From contig NZ_QGTR01000001.1 of NCBI RefSeq assembly GCF_003182275.1, forward strand, positions 286,130-350,129: a DNA stretch of 64,000 bases. The letters run 5' to 3'. Positions 26,420 to 36,914 of this stretch are shown here, piece after piece. Both the position numbers and the translations under genes were made by a program. How positions within the stretch are numbered: position 1 is the stretch's first letter; every line of letters starts with the position of its first letter. The stretch comes from Hoeflea marina (GTDB taxonomy: Bacteria > Pseudomonadota > Alphaproteobacteria > Rhizobiales > Rhizobiaceae). A model generated the notes under the pieces. It was not told where the DNA came from, made no database searches, and saw only the letters and a list, made by a program, of their open reading frames with translations.

Positions 26420-26788
26420 ATGATTCAGATGCAAACAAACCTCGACGTCGCGGATAATTCCGGCGCCCGTCGTGTCATGTGCATCAAGGTTCTGGGCGGC
26501 TCCAAGCGCAAGTACGCTTCCATTGGCGACATCATCGTTGTGTCGATCAAGGAAGCCATTCCGCGCGGCCGCGTCAAGAAGGGTGATGTGATGAAGGCGG
26601 TTGTCGTTCGCACTGCGAAGGACATCCGTCGCGCCGATGGCAGCGTGATCCGGTTCGACCGGAATGCTGCTGTTCTGATCGACAACAAGAAAGAGCCGAT
26701 CGGCACCCGCATCTTCGGACCGGTTCCGCGCGAACTTCGCGCCAAGAGCCACATGAAGATCATCTCTCTGGCTCCAGAAGTGCTGTAA
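26420..26788 (+). CDS. rplN: 50S ribosomal protein L14
   Basis: L14 contacts the 30S subunit and binds the silencing factor RsfS. The 122-residue protein begins [19 protein letters not shown], the family N-terminus, which fixes the start at 26420 rather than the upstream 26390. It starts the spc part of the cluster. Confidence 0.98.
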   Translation: MIQMQTNLDVADNSGARRVMCIKVLGGSKRKYASIGDIIVVSIKEAIPRGRVKKGDVMKAVVVRTAKDIRRADGSVIRFDRNAAVLIDNKKEPIGTRIFGPVPRELRAKSHMKIISLAPEVL

Positions 26789-26799
26789 GGAACGTACCG

Positions 26800-27111
26800 A
26801 TGCAAAAGATCCGCAAAGGCGACAAGGTCGTCGTCCTGGCAGGCAAGGACAAGGGCCGTACCGGCGAAGTCATTGCCGTGATGCCGAAGGAAGATCGGGC
26901 CGTTGTCCGTGGCGTCAACATGGTCAAGCGCCATCAGCGCCAGACCCAGACCCAGGAAGCCGGCATTATCAACAAGGAAGCTTCGCTTCACCTGTCGAAC
27001 CTCGCAATCGCCGATCCGCAGGACGGCAAGCCGACCCGCGTCGGCTTCAAGATTGAAGGCGACAAGAAGGTGCGCGTGGCAAAGCGTTCGGGAGTGGTCA
27101 TCGATGGCTGA
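26800..27111 (+). CDS. rplX: 50S ribosomal protein L24
   Basis: L24 is an assembly initiator near the tunnel exit. The 103-residue protein has a KOW motif at the N-terminus ([19 protein letters not shown], about residues 6-24). Its last eight bases overlap the rplE start. Confidence 0.98.
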   Translation: MQKIRKGDKVVVLAGKDKGRTGEVIAVMPKEDRAVVRGVNMVKRHQRQTQTQEAGIINKEASLHLSNLAIADPQDGKPTRVGFKIEGDKKVRVAKRSGVVIDG

Positions 27112-27661
27112 TGCAAAGTATGAGCCGCGGCTCAAGACCGAATACAACGAGCGTATCCGCCCGGCCCTGCATGAACAGTTCGGCTATGCCAACGTCATGC
27201 AGATCCCGCGTCTGGACAAGATCGTCATCAACATGGGCATCGGCGAATCGACCGCCGATTCGAAGAAGCCTGCGATCGCCGCTGAAGACCTGGCAGCCAT
27301 TGCCGGTCAGAAGCCGGTCATCACCCGGGCCCGCACCTCGATCGCCGGCTTCAAGCTGCGCGAGCACATGCCGATCGGTGCCAAGGTGACGCTGCGCGGC
27401 GCGCGGATGTATGAATTCATGGACCGCCTGGTGACGATCGCGCTTCCGCGCGTTCGCGACTTTCGCGGCCTGAACCCGAAGAGCTTTGACGGCCGCGGCA
27501 ACTTTGCCATGGGCATCAAGGAGCACATCGTGTTCCCGGAAATCAACTATGACAAGGTTGACCAGATCTGGGGCATGGACATCATCGTTTGTACGACGTC
27601 AAAGACGGACGACGAAGCGCGGGCTCTTCTCAAAGAGTTCAACTTCCCGTTCCGCCAGTAA
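27104..27661 (+). CDS. rplE: 50S ribosomal protein L5
   Basis: L5 carries 5S rRNA and contacts the P-site tRNA. The 185-residue protein begins [18 protein letters not shown]; the open frame is longer, but only this ATG at 27104 gives the family N-terminus. It contains [14 protein letters not shown] near residue 28. The start overlaps rplX by eight bases, so the two are coupled. Confidence 0.97.
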   Translation: MADAKYEPRLKTEYNERIRPALHEQFGYANVMQIPRLDKIVINMGIGESTADSKKPAIAAEDLAAIAGQKPVITRARTSIAGFKLREHMPIGAKVTLRGARMYEFMDRLVTIALPRVRDFRGLNPKSFDGRGNFAMGIKEHIVFPEINYDKVDQIWGMDIIVCTTSKTDDEARALLKEFNFPFRQ

Positions 27662-27693
27662 TCGTTACGGCATTCGTAGAGAAGGATAGAGAC

Positions 27694-27999
27694 ATGGCGA
27701 AATTGAGCGCAGTTGAAAAGAACAAGCGCCGTCGCAATCTGGTTGCCCGGGATGCCGCAAAGCGCGCCACCCTCAAGGCAATCACCCAGGACCAGAAACT
27801 CCCAATCGAGGAGCGTTTCCGCGCCACCCTGAAGCTGGCCGAAATGCCGCGCAACGGGGCAAAGGTTCGTATCCGCAATCGGTGCGAAATTACCGGTCGT
27901 CCGCGAGGCTTCTATCGGAAGCTGCAGATGTCGCGTATCGCATTGCGTGAATTCGGGTCACTCGGCAAGGTGCCGGGCCTCGTCAAGTCGAGCTGGTAA
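27694..27999 (+). CDS. rpsN: 30S ribosomal protein S14
   Basis: S14 is a head protein near the A site. The 101-residue protein is the long, zinc-free form: the C-terminal region [21 protein letters not shown] has one Cys rather than two CxxC pairs. GAAGGA precedes the ATG at 27694; the longer open frame from 27589 overlaps rplE and is not needed. Confidence 0.97.
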   Translation: MAKLSAVEKNKRRRNLVARDAAKRATLKAITQDQKLPIEERFRATLKLAEMPRNGAKVRIRNRCEITGRPRGFYRKLQMSRIALREFGSLGKVPGLVKSSW

Positions 28000-28011
28000 G
28001 GAGCTGCACAG

Positions 28012-28410
28012 ATGGCAATGACTGATCCTCTGGGCGATATGCTCACACGTATCCGCAACGGCATGGCCCGCCGCAAGTCGTCGATCTCGACGCCTGCGTC
28101 CAAGCTCCGTGCCCGCGTTCTCGACGTCATGCAGGCCGAAGGCTACATCCGGGGTTACTCGGAAGTCTCCTTCGACAATGGCAAGGCCGAGATCAATATC
28201 GAGCTCAAATACCACGAAGGCACCCCGGTTATCCGCGAGATCGCTCGCGTTTCCAAGCCAGGTCGCCGGGTATATGTCTCGGTCAAGTCCATTCCGCAGG
28301 TCGGCAACGGTCTCGGCATCACGATCCTTTCGACTCCGAAGGGCGTGCTCGCTGATCACCAGGCGCGTGAGCAGAATGTTGGTGGCGAGGTTCTCTGCTC
28401 GATCTTCTGA
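28012..28410 (+). CDS. rpsH: 30S ribosomal protein S8
   Basis: S8 binds the central domain of 16S rRNA and, in E. coli, represses the spc operon. The 132-residue protein begins [20 protein letters not shown] and ends with GGEVLCSIF, both family signatures. Confidence 0.98.
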   Translation: MAMTDPLGDMLTRIRNGMARRKSSISTPASKLRARVLDVMQAEGYIRGYSEVSFDNGKAEINIELKYHEGTPVIREIARVSKPGRRVYVSVKSIPQVGNGLGITILSTPKGVLADHQAREQNVGGEVLCSIF

Positions 28411-28447
28411 TCGGCAGAACCTCAAACTCGAACAGACAGGTTGAACA

Positions 28448-28981
28448 ATGTCTCGTATCGGTAAAAAACCCGTTCCGGTTCCCGCTGGCGTCACCGCGAC
28501 GGTCGACGGCCAGAAGGTTGTCGCCAAGGGTCCCAAGGGTGAACTTTTCTTTGTCGCCAACGATGAAGTCACGGTAAAGCTCGAAAACAATGAAGTCGTC
28601 GTGACCCCGGTGGATGCATCCAAGGATGCACGCGCCAAGTGGGGCATGGCCCGCACGATGATCTCCAACATCTTCACCGGTGTGAAGGATGGCTACGAGC
28701 GCAAGCTCGAGATCCATGGGGTTGGTTATCGCGCGACGTTGCAGGGCCGCAATCTGCAGCTCGCCCTTGGCTTTAGCCACGATGTGGTCTATCAGCCGCC
28801 GGAAGGCGTCAGCATTGCATGCCCGAAGCCGACGGAAATCACCCTCACCGGCATCGACAAGCAGGTGCTTGGCCAGGTGGCGGCGGAGATCCGCGGTTAC
28901 CGTGGTCCGGAGCCCTACAAGGGCAAGGGTGTCAAGTATGCCGGTGAGCGGATTGTCCGCAAAGAAGGCAAGAAGAAGTAA
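28448..28981 (+). CDS. rplF: 50S ribosomal protein L6
   Basis: L6 lies near the factor-binding site and has two similar domains. The 177-residue protein begins [15 protein letters not shown] and has the C-terminal signature [16 protein letters not shown] (about residues 156-171). Confidence 0.98.
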   Translation: MSRIGKKPVPVPAGVTATVDGQKVVAKGPKGELFFVANDEVTVKLENNEVVVTPVDASKDARAKWGMARTMISNIFTGVKDGYERKLEIHGVGYRATLQGRNLQLALGFSHDVVYQPPEGVSIACPKPTEITLTGIDKQVLGQVAAEIRGYRGPEPYKGKGVKYAGERIVRKEGKKK

Positions 28982-28993
28982 GGAAGACGCGAA

Positions 28994-29356
28994 ATGGCTA
29001 GCAGGAAAGAATCCCTTACGCGTCGCGCCGATCGCGTGCGGCGCCAGCTTAAAGCGGTGGCCAACGGCCGTCCGCGCCTGTCGGTTCATCGCTCGTCGAA
29101 GAACATCTACGTCCAGGTCATCGATGACGCAGCGGGCCACACGCTCGCGGCAGCATCGACCCTCGACACCGATCTGCGCGGTGCGCTCAAGACCGGCGCC
29201 GACACAGCTGCGGCTGCAGCTGTCGGCAAGCTGATCGCAGAGCGCGCCTCCAAGGCCGGTGTGACGGACGTGGTCTTCGACCGTGGTGCCTTCATATATC
29301 ATGGCCGCATCAAGGCCCTCGCCGAAGCAGCCCGCGAAGGCGGTCTGAACTTCTAA
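28994..29356 (+). CDS. rplR: 50S ribosomal protein L18
   Basis: L18 binds 5S rRNA with L5. The 120-residue protein shows [17 protein letters not shown] near residue 33 and the C-terminal [24 protein letters not shown]. Confidence 0.98.
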   Translation: MASRKESLTRRADRVRRQLKAVANGRPRLSVHRSSKNIYVQVIDDAAGHTLAAASTLDTDLRGALKTGADTAAAAAVGKLIAERASKAGVTDVVFDRGAFIYHGRIKALAEAAREGGLNF

Positions 29357-29397
29357 CAATCGCCGATTGATTCCGGAAAAGAATAAGGAAAAGGACA

Positions 29398-29958
29398 ATG
29401 GCAAGAGAAGCCCGCCGCGACAACCGCGGCAAGGAAGAAGAGCGCGACAGCGAATTTGTCGACAAGCTCGTCCACATCAACCGCGTCGCCAAGGTCGTCA
29501 AGGGCGGTCGTCGGTTCGGTTTTGCAGCCCTCGTGATCGTCGGCGACCAGAAGGGTCGCGTCGGTTTCGGTCATGGCAAGGCGCGTGAAGTGCCGGAAGC
29601 CATCCGCAAGGCGACGGAAGCTGCCAAGCGCGAGCTGATTTTCGTACCGCTGCGCGGCGGCCGGACCCTGCACCACGATGTGCATGGCCGTCATGGCGCC
29701 GGCAAGGTTCTGCTGCGCTCAGCAAAGCCTGGTACGGGCATCATCGCCGGTGGCCCGATGCGCGCTGTCTTCGAGACCCTCGGCATGGCCGACGTGGTTG
29801 CCAAGTCGACGGGTTCCTCGAACCCGTACAACATGGTCCGCGCGACATTCGATGCCTTGAAGCACCAGGTTCACCCGAAGGACGTCGCGGCTCAGCGCGG
29901 GATCAAGTATTCCACACTGCAGGCTCGTCGTTCGTCCGTTGTTGACACTGAAGAGTAA
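29398..29958 (+). CDS. rpsE: 30S ribosomal protein S5
   Basis: S5 helps fidelity and mRNA unwinding at the entry channel. The 186-residue protein has the dsRBD-like N-terminal domain ([19 protein letters not shown], about residues 23-41) and GYGKA-like [27 protein letters not shown] precedes the ATG. Confidence 0.98.
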   Translation: MAREARRDNRGKEEERDSEFVDKLVHINRVAKVVKGGRRFGFAALVIVGDQKGRVGFGHGKAREVPEAIRKATEAAKRELIFVPLRGGRTLHHDVHGRHGAGKVLLRSAKPGTGIIAGGPMRAVFETLGMADVVAKSTGSSNPYNMVRATFDALKHQVHPKDVAAQRGIKYSTLQARRSSVVDTEE

Positions 29959-29998
29959 CCAGGCGTCTGCCTTCACTTCGTTTTAGGGAGCCAGATCC

Positions 29999-30199
29999 AT
30001 GGCTGATAATCAGAAGGGCAAGACGGTCACTGTCGAACAGATCGGCAGCCCGTCCCGCCGTCCCAACGTTCAGCGTCAGACGCTGATCGGCCTGGGCCTC
30101 AACAAGATGCACCGCCGCCGCACCCTCGAGGACACGCCGTCCGTGCGTGGCATGATCCGTGCGGTCGGCCATCTCGTTCGCGTCGTCGACGAGAAGTGA
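29999..30199 (+). CDS. rpmD: 50S ribosomal protein L30
   Basis: L30 is a small 50S protein. The 66-residue protein contains [21 protein letters not shown], the family core. AGGGAGCC precedes the ATG. Between rpsE and rplO, as usual. Confidence 0.97.
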   Translation: MADNQKGKTVTVEQIGSPSRRPNVQRQTLIGLGLNKMHRRRTLEDTPSVRGMIRAVGHLVRVVDEK

Positions 30200-30215
30200 A
30201 CCCGGAGACACGATC

Positions 30216-30698
30216 ATGAAACTCAATGAAATCAGTGACGTCGAAGGCGCCACCCACGCTCGCAAGCGCGTTGGTCGCGGCATCGGCTCCGGCTCCGGCA
30301 AGACCGGCGGCCGTGGTGTGAAGGGCCAGAAGTCCCGCGGTGGCGTTGCCATCAACGGCTTCGAGGGCGGTCAGATGCCGATCTATCGGCGTCTGCCCAA
30401 GCGCGGCTTCACCAACATCTTCACGACCGACTTCAATGTCGTGTCGCTGGGCCGCATCCAGACCGCGATCGACGCGGGCAAGCTCGACGCCAAGGTGTCG
30501 ATCGACGCCCTGGCGCTCAAGGCTGCCGGTGTGATCCGCCGTCTCAAGGACGGCGTGCGGGTTCTGGCCGATGGCGAACTCAAGGCCAAGATCAACCTCG
30601 ACGTCGCCGGCGCTTCCAAGTCCGCGGTCGAGAAGATCGAAAAGGCCGGCGGATCGATCAAGGTCCAGCCTGCCAAGGCCGACAAGGCCGCCGAATAG
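30216..30698 (+). CDS. rplO: 50S ribosomal protein L15
   Basis: L15 is a late assembly protein. The 160-residue protein begins [20 protein letters not shown] and has the glycine-rich stretch [22 protein letters not shown] (in part). GGAG lies upstream of the ATG at 30216; the open frame extends to 30159 but overlaps rpmD. An 11-bp hairpin follows. Confidence 0.97.
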   Translation: MKLNEISDVEGATHARKRVGRGIGSGSGKTGGRGVKGQKSRGGVAINGFEGGQMPIYRRLPKRGFTNIFTTDFNVVSLGRIQTAIDAGKLDAKVSIDALALKAAGVIRRLKDGVRVLADGELKAKINLDVAGASKSAVEKIEKAGGSIKVQPAKADKAAE

Positions 30699-30708
30699 CG
30701 CAATAGTT

Positions 30709-30740
30709 ATCGCCCGGTGCTTCACACCGGGCGATTTCCG
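30709..30740 (+). terminator. Hairpin between rplO and secY
   Basis: ATCGCCCGGTG (30709-30719) and its perfect complement (30725-30735) enclose CTTCA; only TTCC follows. It may be a partial terminator or an mRNA 3' stabiliser that separates r-protein synthesis from SecY synthesis. The remaining 165 bp to secY hold no gene. Confidence 0.55.
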
Positions 30741-30900
30741 TCCCATATGGGGGTGCGATCGGCGCGAATGTCGCGACGATCGGGGCAGGGGACCGCTCCG
30801 GAGCATCCGGATGCAGCGCCCGACGCTCAATGAAACCAATTTAGACCCTCCGGAGATGATGGGGTTCATCATGCCCCGGTTGGGCCGCGCGGAGAATTCC

Positions 30901-32241
30901 ATGGCATCTGCAGCCGAACAGCTCGCCTCCAACCTGAATTTCTCCGCCTTTTCGAAGGCGGAAGACCTCAAGAAGCGCATCTGGTTCACACTGGGTGCGC
31001 TTTTGGTCTATCGGCTTGGAACCTACATTCCGCTGCCCGGCATCAATCCCGATGCCTTTGCCCGCGCCTTCCAGGGACAGGCGGGCGGCATTCTCGGCCT
31101 GTTCAACATGTTTGCCGGCGGCGCCGTCGGGCGCATGGCGATCTTCGCGCTCGGCATCATGCCCTATATCTCGGCCTCGATCATCATCCAGTTGATGACC
31201 TCGGTGGTGCCTTCGCTTGAACAGCTCAAGAAGGAAGGCGAGCAGGGCCGCAAGGTCATCAACCAGTACACCCGCTACGGCACCGTGCTGCTCGGCACTC
31301 TGCAGGCCTATGGCATTTCCGTCGGCCTCGAGTCGAGTGCCGGCGTGGCGACCGATCCAGGCTGGTTCTTCCGCATCTCGACCGTCGTCACGCTGGTTGG
31401 CGGCACCATGTTCCTGATGTGGCTCGGCGAGCAGATCACCGCGCGCGGCATCGGCAACGGCATTTCGCTGATCATCTTCGCAGGCATTGTCGCCGCGCTT
31501 CCGAACGCGGTGGCTGGTACGCTTGAACTCGGCCGGACCGGCGCGCTGTCGCCGGCACTGATCGTTGCCGTGCTGCTCGTGGCTGTCGGCGTCATTGCCT
31601 TCATCGTCTTTGTCGAACGGGCTCAGCGCCGGCTGTTGATCCAGTATCCGAAGCGACAGGTCGGCGCGCGCATGTTCCAGGGCGACACCTCGCACCTGCC
31701 GCTCAAGCTGAACACGGCCGGCGTCATTCCACCGATCTTCGCCTCGTCGCTGCTGCTGCTTCCGGCCACCGTCGCCGGGTTCGCCAACACCGGCAACCTG
31801 CCGAGCTGGGCGACGGCGGTTCTCGCCTCGCTGGGCCATGGCCAGCCGCTCTACATGCTGATGTATGCCAGTATGATCGGCTTCTTCGCATTCTTCTACA
31901 CAGCCATCGTCTTCAATCCGAAGGACACCGCCGACAATCTCAAGCGCCATGGCGGGTTCGTGCCCGGCATTCGTCCGGGGGAACGCACGGCGGAGTATAT
32001 CGACTATGTGCTGACTCGCATTACGGTCGTCGGTGCGCTCTACCTCATCTTCGTCTGCCTCCTGCCGGAAATTCTGATCGCCCAGACCGGGGTTCCGTTT
32101 TATCTCGGTGGAACGTCGCTTCTGATCGTTGTCAGCGTGACGCTCGATACGGTAACGCAGGTGCAGGGGCACCTGATCGCCCAGCAGTATGAAGGGCTGA
32201 TCAAGAAGTCGAAGCTTCGGGGAGGGAAGAAGGGCAGATGA
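30901..32241 (+). CDS. secY: Preprotein translocase subunit SecY
   Basis: SecY is the inner-membrane protein-conducting channel. The 446-residue protein has ten hydrophobic segments and signatures such as [13 protein letters not shown] (about residues 37-49), the plug after TM1, and [20 protein letters not shown] near residue 355. GGAG lies about seven bases before the ATG at 30901; an upstream extension reads MMGFIMPRLG and is not family-like. It partners with SecE (2353-2553). It overlaps adk by four bases. Confidence 0.97.
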   Translation: MASAAEQLASNLNFSAFSKAEDLKKRIWFTLGALLVYRLGTYIPLPGINPDAFARAFQGQAGGILGLFNMFAGGAVGRMAIFALGIMPYISASIIIQLMTSVVPSLEQLKKEGEQGRKVINQYTRYGTVLLGTLQAYGISVGLESSAGVATDPGWFFRISTVVTLVGGTMFLMWLGEQITARGIGNGISLIIFAGIVAALPNAVAGTLELGRTGALSPALIVAVLLVAVGVIAFIVFVERAQRRLLIQYPKRQVGARMFQGDTSHLPLKLNTAGVIPPIFASSLLLLPATVAGFANTGNLPSWATAVLASLGHGQPLYMLMYASMIGFFAFFYTAIVFNPKDTADNLKRHGGFVPGIRPGERTAEYIDYVLTRITVVGALYLIFVCLLPEILIAQTGVPFYLGGTSLLIVVSVTLDTVTQVQGHLIAQQYEGLIKKSKLRGGKKGR

Positions 32242-32822
32242 GATTGATACTTTTAGGACCGCCAGGCGCGGGCAAGGGGACCCAGGCCCAGCGCATGGTG
32301 GCCAAGTACGGAATTCCGCAGCTGTCGACCGGTGATATGCTCCGCGCGGCAGTCTCCGCGGGGACCGAAGTGGGGAAGAAGGCCAAGGCGGTCATGGATG
32401 CCGGCGAGCTGGTCTCCGATTCGATCGTCACGGCGATCGTCTCCGACCGCATCGACCAGCCCGATTGCGCCAAGGGGTTCATCCTCGACGGCTATCCGCG
32501 CACGCTGGTGCAGGCCGATTCGGTGGCGGCGATGCTGGCTGCCAAGGGAATGGAGCTCGACATGGTCATCGAGCTGGTCGTCGACGACAAGGCGCTTGTC
32601 GGCCGCATCGTCAAGCGTGCCGCCGACGCCAAGGCTGCCGGTGAGCCGGTCCGCCGTGATGACGAGCCGGTGGTGTTCGATGAGCGGCTGCGCGAATATT
32701 ACAAGAAGACCGCACCGCTGATCGGCTACTATTACGCCAAGGGCAAGCTGCGCTCGCTCGACGGAATGGCCGACATCGAGCAGGTTTCCGCCGAGATCGA
32801 TTCCCTGGTGGCCTCGATCTGA
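32238..32822 (+). CDS. adk: Adenylate kinase
   Basis: It converts ATP and AMP to two ADP in the cytosol. The 194-residue protein has the P-loop GPPGAGKGT at 7-15, the AMP-site TGDMLR and the signature FILDGYPRT near residues 81-89. It is the short form: the LID between [10 protein letters not shown] and the next helix is brief and has no zinc cysteines. It overlaps secY by ATGA, so its synthesis is coupled to secretion genes. Confidence 0.97.
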   Translation: MRLILLGPPGAGKGTQAQRMVAKYGIPQLSTGDMLRAAVSAGTEVGKKAKAVMDAGELVSDSIVTAIVSDRIDQPDCAKGFILDGYPRTLVQADSVAAMLAAKGMELDMVIELVVDDKALVGRIVKRAADAKAAGEPVRRDDEPVVFDERLREYYKKTAPLIGYYYAKGKLRSLDGMADIEQVSAEIDSLVASI

Positions 32823-33152
32823 GTCGGTTTGCAGCGCTGCTTTCTTACGGGATGGTGGCGGGTCCGGCTGTGTCAGGCGCAAAATAAGGGTCTCGGGAGG
32901 TTGACGTAACCCTTCCGAGTCCGATATGACCTGCGCAACTCGCGACATGAAGGCGATCGGTGCGTTCCCCGCAGATTCGGGGACACGGGCCTGATCGCTT
33001 TATTCGTGCCGGGAACACGCATCGGCCGATCGTCCGCAAGGATCCGATTGTCCCTGTACGGACTACCCCGCAAGGGCCGGCCTCCACCGGACGCGGGTCA
33101 ACAATAACCCGCCGGCCAGATCAGATCTGTCCCGGCCCACATGGAGAAGCAC
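32823..33152 (+). promoter_or_regulatory. Leader and candidate promoter of rpsM-rpsK-rpoA-rplQ
   Basis: This 330-bp stretch has no gene. TTGACG at 32901-32906 matches a -35 box; 15-17 bp later lies CGATATGA (32922-32929), a weak -10 box. Downstream, inverted pairs such as GCGATC/GATCGC (near 32953 and 32993) and CCCCG/CGGGG could fold into a leader structure. A leader RNA before rpsM is the usual target of r-protein control in other bacteria; S4 is not encoded in this cluster, so any regulator is unknown. Confidence 0.4.
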
Positions 33153-33521
33153 ATGGCCCGCATAGCAGGCGTAAACATTCCGACGAACAAGCGCGTCGTC
33201 ATCGCGCTCACCTACATCCACGGCATCGGCAAGAAGTTTGCCCAGGAGATCGTGGAGAAGGTCGGCATTCCACTGGAACGCCGCGTCAACCAGCTTTCGG
33301 ACGCCGAAGTGCTGCAGATCCGCGAAACCATCGACCGCGACTATCAGGTCGAGGGCGACCTTCGCCGCGAAAATTCGATGAACATCAAGCGTCTGATGGA
33401 TCTGGGCTGCTACCGCGGCCTGCGCCATCGTCGCGGTCTTCCGGTTCGCGGTCAGCGGACCCACACCAATGCACGCACCCGCAAGGGTCCGGCAAAGGCG
33501 ATCGCAGGCAAGAAGAAGTAA
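33153..33521 (+). CDS. rpsM: 30S ribosomal protein S13
   Basis: S13 forms intersubunit bridges and touches the P-site tRNA. The 122-residue protein begins [22 protein letters not shown] and ends with [30 protein letters not shown] lies seven bases before the ATG at 33153; an in-frame ATG at 33141 is part of that site. Confidence 0.97.
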   Translation: MARIAGVNIPTNKRVVIALTYIHGIGKKFAQEIVEKVGIPLERRVNQLSDAEVLQIRETIDRDYQVEGDLRRENSMNIKRLMDLGCYRGLRHRRGLPVRGQRTHTNARTRKGPAKAIAGKKK

Positions 33522-33542
33522 TTTCCGGACGCGTCCCGCTCG

Positions 33543-33576
33543 TTCCGCCAGCCGGTTTTCCGGCCTGGCGGAATTT
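33543..33576 (+). terminator. Attenuator-like hairpin between rpsM and rpsK
   Basis: TTCCGCCAG pairs with CTGGCGGAA, and inside CCGG/CCGG closes a TTTT loop; only one C is bulged. ATTT follows. The strong stem with a short T-run suggests partial termination inside the alpha operon. Confidence 0.55.
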
Positions 33577-33641
33577 GCGGTTTGTGGACGGGGTGGAGCC
33601 GCTGGCATTACGGCGGTGAAGATATCAGGAAAGGGACTACC

Positions 33642-34031
33642 ATGGCTAAAGAAGCTACACGCGTACGCCGTCGCGAACGCAAGAATATCTCGACCGGCGT
33701 TGCACATGTCAATTCGACCTTCAACAACACCATGATCACCATCACCGACGCGCAGGGAAACACGATTTCCTGGTCGTCCGCCGGTGCGAAGGGCTTCAAG
33801 GGTTCGCGCAAGTCGACACCGTTTGCCGCCCAGATGGCTGCTGAAGACGCCGCCAAGAAGGCGCAGGATCACGGCATGAAGACGCTCGAAGTCGAAGTCT
33901 GCGGTCCCGGTTCGGGCCGTGAATCGGCTCTGCGCGCCCTGCAGGCTGCCGGAATCGTCATCACCTCGATCCGCGATGTGACTCCGATTCCGCACAATGG
34001 CTGCCGTCCGCGCAAGAAGCGTCGCGTCTAA
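33642..34031 (+). CDS. rpsK: 30S ribosomal protein S11
   Basis: S11 lies on the platform near the Shine-Dalgarno helix. The 129-residue protein has [18 protein letters not shown] near residue 19 and ends [14 protein letters not shown]. The ATG at 33642 has AGGAAAGGG upstream; the open frame extends to 33582 without family similarity. Confidence 0.97.
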   Translation: MAKEATRVRRRERKNISTGVAHVNSTFNNTMITITDAQGNTISWSSAGAKGFKGSRKSTPFAAQMAAEDAAKKAQDHGMKTLEVEVCGPGSGRESALRALQAAGIVITSIRDVTPIPHNGCRPRKKRRV

Positions 34032-34045
34032 GCCTTACCCTTACT

Positions 34046-34077
34046 AGCCCGGCGGACCGTGTTCCGTCGGGCTCTTT
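34046..34077 (+). terminator. Hairpin between rpsK and rpoA
   Basis: AGCCCGGCGGA (34046-34056) pairs with TCCGTCGGGCT (34063-34073), eleven pairs with one G-U, and CTTTC follows. It could lower rpoA expression relative to the r-proteins. Confidence 0.6.
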
Positions 34078-34126
34078 CACTTGGTCGTCACGATTGGATG
34101 GTGACGACGACAGGAAGGCGGAAAAT

Positions 34127-35137
34127 ATGATTCAGAAAAATTGGCAGGAACTTATCAAGCCGAGCAAGGTCGAGTTCATCTTGTCGGGACGCACCAAGGC
34201 GACGGTTGTCGCCGAACCGCTTGAGCGTGGCTTCGGCCTGACGCTCGGCAACGCGCTGCGCCGCGTGCTGCTGTCGTCGCTTCGCGGCGCCGCGGTCACC
34301 GCCGTGCAGATCGACGGCGTCCTGCACGAGTTCTCCTCGATCCCCGGCGTGCGGGAAGATGTCACAGACATCATCCTCAACATCAAGGAAATCGCCATCC
34401 GCATGGAAGGCGACGATGCCAAGCGCATGGTCGTCCGCAAGCAGGGCCCGGGCGTTGTCCGCGCCGGCGACATCCAGACAGTGGGCGACATCGAGATCCT
34501 CAACCCCGAACACGTGCTCTGCACGCTGGACGAGGGTGCGGAAATCCGGATGGAATTCACCGTCAACAACGGCAAGGGCTATGTGCCCGCCGACCGCAAC
34601 CGCGCCGAAGACGCTCCGATCGGTCTTATCCCGATCGACAGTCTCTACTCGCCGGTCAAGAAGGTCTCCTACAAGGTCGAGAACACCCGCGAGGGCCAGG
34701 TTCTCGACTATGACAAGCTGACGCTGAACATCGAGACCGACGGATCGGTCAGCGGTGAAGATGCCGTGGCCTACGCCGCGCGCATTCTGCAGGACCAGCT
34801 TGGCGTCTTCGTCAATTTCGACGAGCCGCAGAAGGAAGTCCACGAAGAGACCGTTGCGGAACTGGCGTTCAACCCGGCGCTGCTCAAGAAGGTCGACGAA
34901 CTCGAGCTTTCGGTGCGTTCGGCCAACTGCCTCAAGAACGACAACATCGTTTACATCGGCGACCTCATTCAGAAGACCGAGGCCGAAATGCTTCGCACTC
35001 CGAACTTTGGTCGCAAGTCGCTCAACGAGATCAAGGAAGTTCTCGCTTCGATGGGTCTGCATCTCGGCATGGAAGTGCCGTCCTGGCCGCCCGAGAACAT
35101 CGAAGATCTCGCCAAGCGCTACGAAGACCAGTACTGA
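34127..35137 (+). CDS. rpoA: DNA-directed RNA polymerase subunit alpha
   Basis: The alpha dimer nucleates polymerase assembly and its C-terminal domain binds UP elements and activators. The 336-residue protein has the N-terminal domain ([19 protein letters not shown], about residues 35-53) and the alpha-CTD ([16 protein letters not shown], later [15 protein letters not shown]). AGGAAGGCGG precedes the ATG at 34127. It is the third polymerase subunit gene of the window, with rpoB and rpoC 24 kb upstream. Confidence 0.98.
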   Translation: MIQKNWQELIKPSKVEFILSGRTKATVVAEPLERGFGLTLGNALRRVLLSSLRGAAVTAVQIDGVLHEFSSIPGVREDVTDIILNIKEIAIRMEGDDAKRMVVRKQGPGVVRAGDIQTVGDIEILNPEHVLCTLDEGAEIRMEFTVNNGKGYVPADRNRAEDAPIGLIPIDSLYSPVKKVSYKVENTREGQVLDYDKLTLNIETDGSVSGEDAVAYAARILQDQLGVFVNFDEPQKEVHEETVAELAFNPALLKKVDELELSVRSANCLKNDNIVYIGDLIQKTEAEMLRTPNFGRKSLNEIKEVLASMGLHLGMEVPSWPPENIEDLAKRYEDQY

Positions 35138-35144
35138 GGACGCC

Positions 35145-35225
35145 CGCGCCCCTGATGGGGCGCGACAGCGGCCTTGGCCATTTAACTTGCGCATGCCTGT
35201 TTCCGCCGCGGCGGGTTGCATGCGC
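35145..35225 (+). other. Paired hairpins in the rpoA-rplQ gap
   Basis: CGCGCCCC-TGAT-GGGGCGCG forms an 8-bp stem at 35145-35164. Then GCGCATGC at 35189-35196 is repeated inverted at 35218-35225 (the 8-mer is itself nearly palindromic). No T-runs follow. They may stabilise or process the mRNA, or be a control site for rplQ. Confidence 0.45.
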
Positions 35226-35271
35226 CCCAGTCAAACGGCAGGCATCAGCCTGCAAGTGAAGGAGACGAGCC

Positions 35272-35700
35272 ATGCGCCATGGAAATTCAGGCCGCAAGCT
35301 GAACCGCACCTCGAGCCACCGCAAGGCGATGTTTGCCAATATGGCGACCTCGCTCATCGAGCATGAGCAGATCATGACGACCTTGCCCAAGGCCAAGGAA
35401 ATCCGCCCGATCGTTGAAAAGCTTGTCACGCTCGGCAAGCGCGGCGACCTGCATGCCCGCCGTCAGGCGCTCTCGCAGATCCGCGACAACGATGCCGTGC
35501 GCAAGCTGTTCGATGCCATTGCCACCCGTTACGCCACACGCAACGGCGGCTATATCCGCATCATGAAGGCCGGCTTCCGCACCGGCGACAACGCTCCGAT
35601 GGCCGTTGTCGAATTCGTTGACCGCGACGTCAGCGCCAAGGGCGCCAAGGATCTGGCCCGCGTGGCCGCCGAAGCCGCCAACGAGGACGAAGCCGCCTGA
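35272..35700 (+). CDS. rplQ: 50S ribosomal protein L17
   Basis: L17 lies near the tunnel exit. The 142-residue protein begins [20 protein letters not shown] and contains [23 protein letters not shown] (in part) near residue 95; the C-terminal tail is Ala- and Glu-rich. GGAGACG precedes the ATG. It ends the ribosomal cluster; a clear terminator follows. Confidence 0.97.
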   Translation: MRHGNSGRKLNRTSSHRKAMFANMATSLIEHEQIMTTLPKAKEIRPIVEKLVTLGKRGDLHARRQALSQIRDNDAVRKLFDAIATRYATRNGGYIRIMKAGFRTGDNAPMAVVEFVDRDVSAKGAKDLARVAAEAANEDEAA

Positions 35701-35725
35701 TAGGCTGCTTTCACCGTCGCATTTG

Positions 35726-35757
35726 AAAAGCCGGGTGCTCGACGCATCCGGCTTTTT
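35726..35757 (+). terminator. Terminator of the ribosomal super-cluster
   Basis: AAAAGCCGGGTGC (35726-35738) pairs with GCATCCGGCTTTT (35744-35756), 13 pairs with one G-U, around TCGAC, and the 3' arm ends in five T residues. The flanking A-run lets it also serve the minus strand, where the FkbM-type gene ends 24 bp further on. Confidence 0.9.
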
Positions 35758-35780
35758 GCATTTGATCGCCACCCCGGCGG

Positions 35781-36629
35781 CTATCGGCGAGATGAACCCG
35801 CCCCAAGTACCGCGCGCCATCTGTCGAGCCGGCGCCTGAGACGTTCCATCCGGCGGGCGGTGATCCACGGCCGAAGAACGGCCCTGAGCGACTTTCCCCC
35901 GCGCGGCGCGGCCTCGATGACGGTTGTGGCATGGATGTCCTTCCAGCCCAGGCCATGGATGGCGAGGATCTGGAAGAAATCCTCCGCGCATGCCCATTCG
36001 CCACGGATGTCGTCGCCGAACGGACCCGCGCTCTCGGCGTGAAACCAGTGCTCCCTGACGCCGGCCGGCGTCAGGATCGTGCCGGTGCCGTAGGTGTCGA
36101 CCCTGTCGCCCTCAACCAGTTTGAAGGAATTGTATCCGCCCATGCCTGCCAAGAGGCAGAAGACATCGATCGTGTGCGATTCGGCGGAAATGAAAGGCGG
36201 GCGGATGCCGTGCTCGAACAGCGACCGCAGCAGCGGGCCGTCGTAACCTTCGACGTCGATCTTGATGTAGTGCGGCACGCCGTGATCCCGCACAAGTGCG
36301 GCGACATTCCTCGACGGCAGCAGGACGCGGTCGTATTCGTGCAGTCTATCGGCGGACGGCGGGGAGAACTGGCCCCATCTGTCGCTGAGACGGTGATTGT
36401 AGAAATGCACCTCGCCTTCGGTGGCGCAATCCGTGAGCACGCACTGCTCGATGATCAGCCGTCCGGAGCGGACCTCGTCCGAAAACCGGTCCGTCATCAG
36501 GGCGCACATGGCCGGGTTGGCGTCGACCGCGACCACCAGGTCGGCCTTCATCAGGTAATAGGGTATGTCGTCGCCATTGTTGGCACCGAAATCGTAGATG
36601 ATGCGTCTGGCGGCATGGTCGTCCGTCAT
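35781..36629 (-). CDS. FkbM-family SAM-dependent methyltransferase
   Basis: FkbM-type enzymes O-methylate sugars or natural products. The 282-residue protein has the Rossmann SAM site IIYDFGANNGDDIPYYL (about residues 10-26), the acidic ribose-binding residue in VVAVDANP (32-39), and the family signature HYIKIDVEGYDGPLLRSL at about residues 119-136. The last 40 residues are very Arg-rich. No signal peptide is seen. It stands alone, convergent with rplQ; a role in surface polysaccharide modification is possible but not shown by neighbours. Confidence 0.8.
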   Translation of the reverse strand: MTDDHAARRIIYDFGANNGDDIPYYLMKADLVVAVDANPAMCALMTDRFSDEVRSGRLIIEQCVLTDCATEGEVHFYNHRLSDRWGQFSPPSADRLHEYDRVLLPSRNVAALVRDHGVPHYIKIDVEGYDGPLLRSLFEHGIRPPFISAESHTIDVFCLLAGMGGYNSFKLVEGDRVDTYGTGTILTPAGVREHWFHAESAGPFGDDIRGEWACAEDFFQILAIHGLGWKDIHATTVIEAAPRGGKSLRAVLRPWITARRMERLRRRLDRWRAVLGAGSSRR

Positions 36630-36914
36630 GTCTTTCCATTCGTTCCGTGGCCGGGCGACGCGCGCCCCGCCGACTGGCCTGTCCCGTTATGGCCGATGCG
36701 AGCCTATATTCGCAAGGGCAAGGGTGCCGCGGGCCGGCGACCGGTGCGCGGCGGGGGCGGGAAGAGGGTGAAGCGGTTTGCCGATTTCAGCTGCGCCGAC
36801 ACGGAATTGCCTGTTTCCCCGGGCCAATTTGTCGCCCCGGGCCGGTGCGGCGGTGGTGGCCCGACCGGCGCTTCTGGGCCATACTGCGCCACCGTGAAAG
36901 AGGATGAGTCTGCC

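Noticed and set aside
35931-36914. An N-terminal extension of 328 residues on the Do-type protease
   Set aside because: The extension is the antisense of the FkbM-type gene plus Arg/Gly-rich junk; the ATG at 36915 starts a proper signal peptide.
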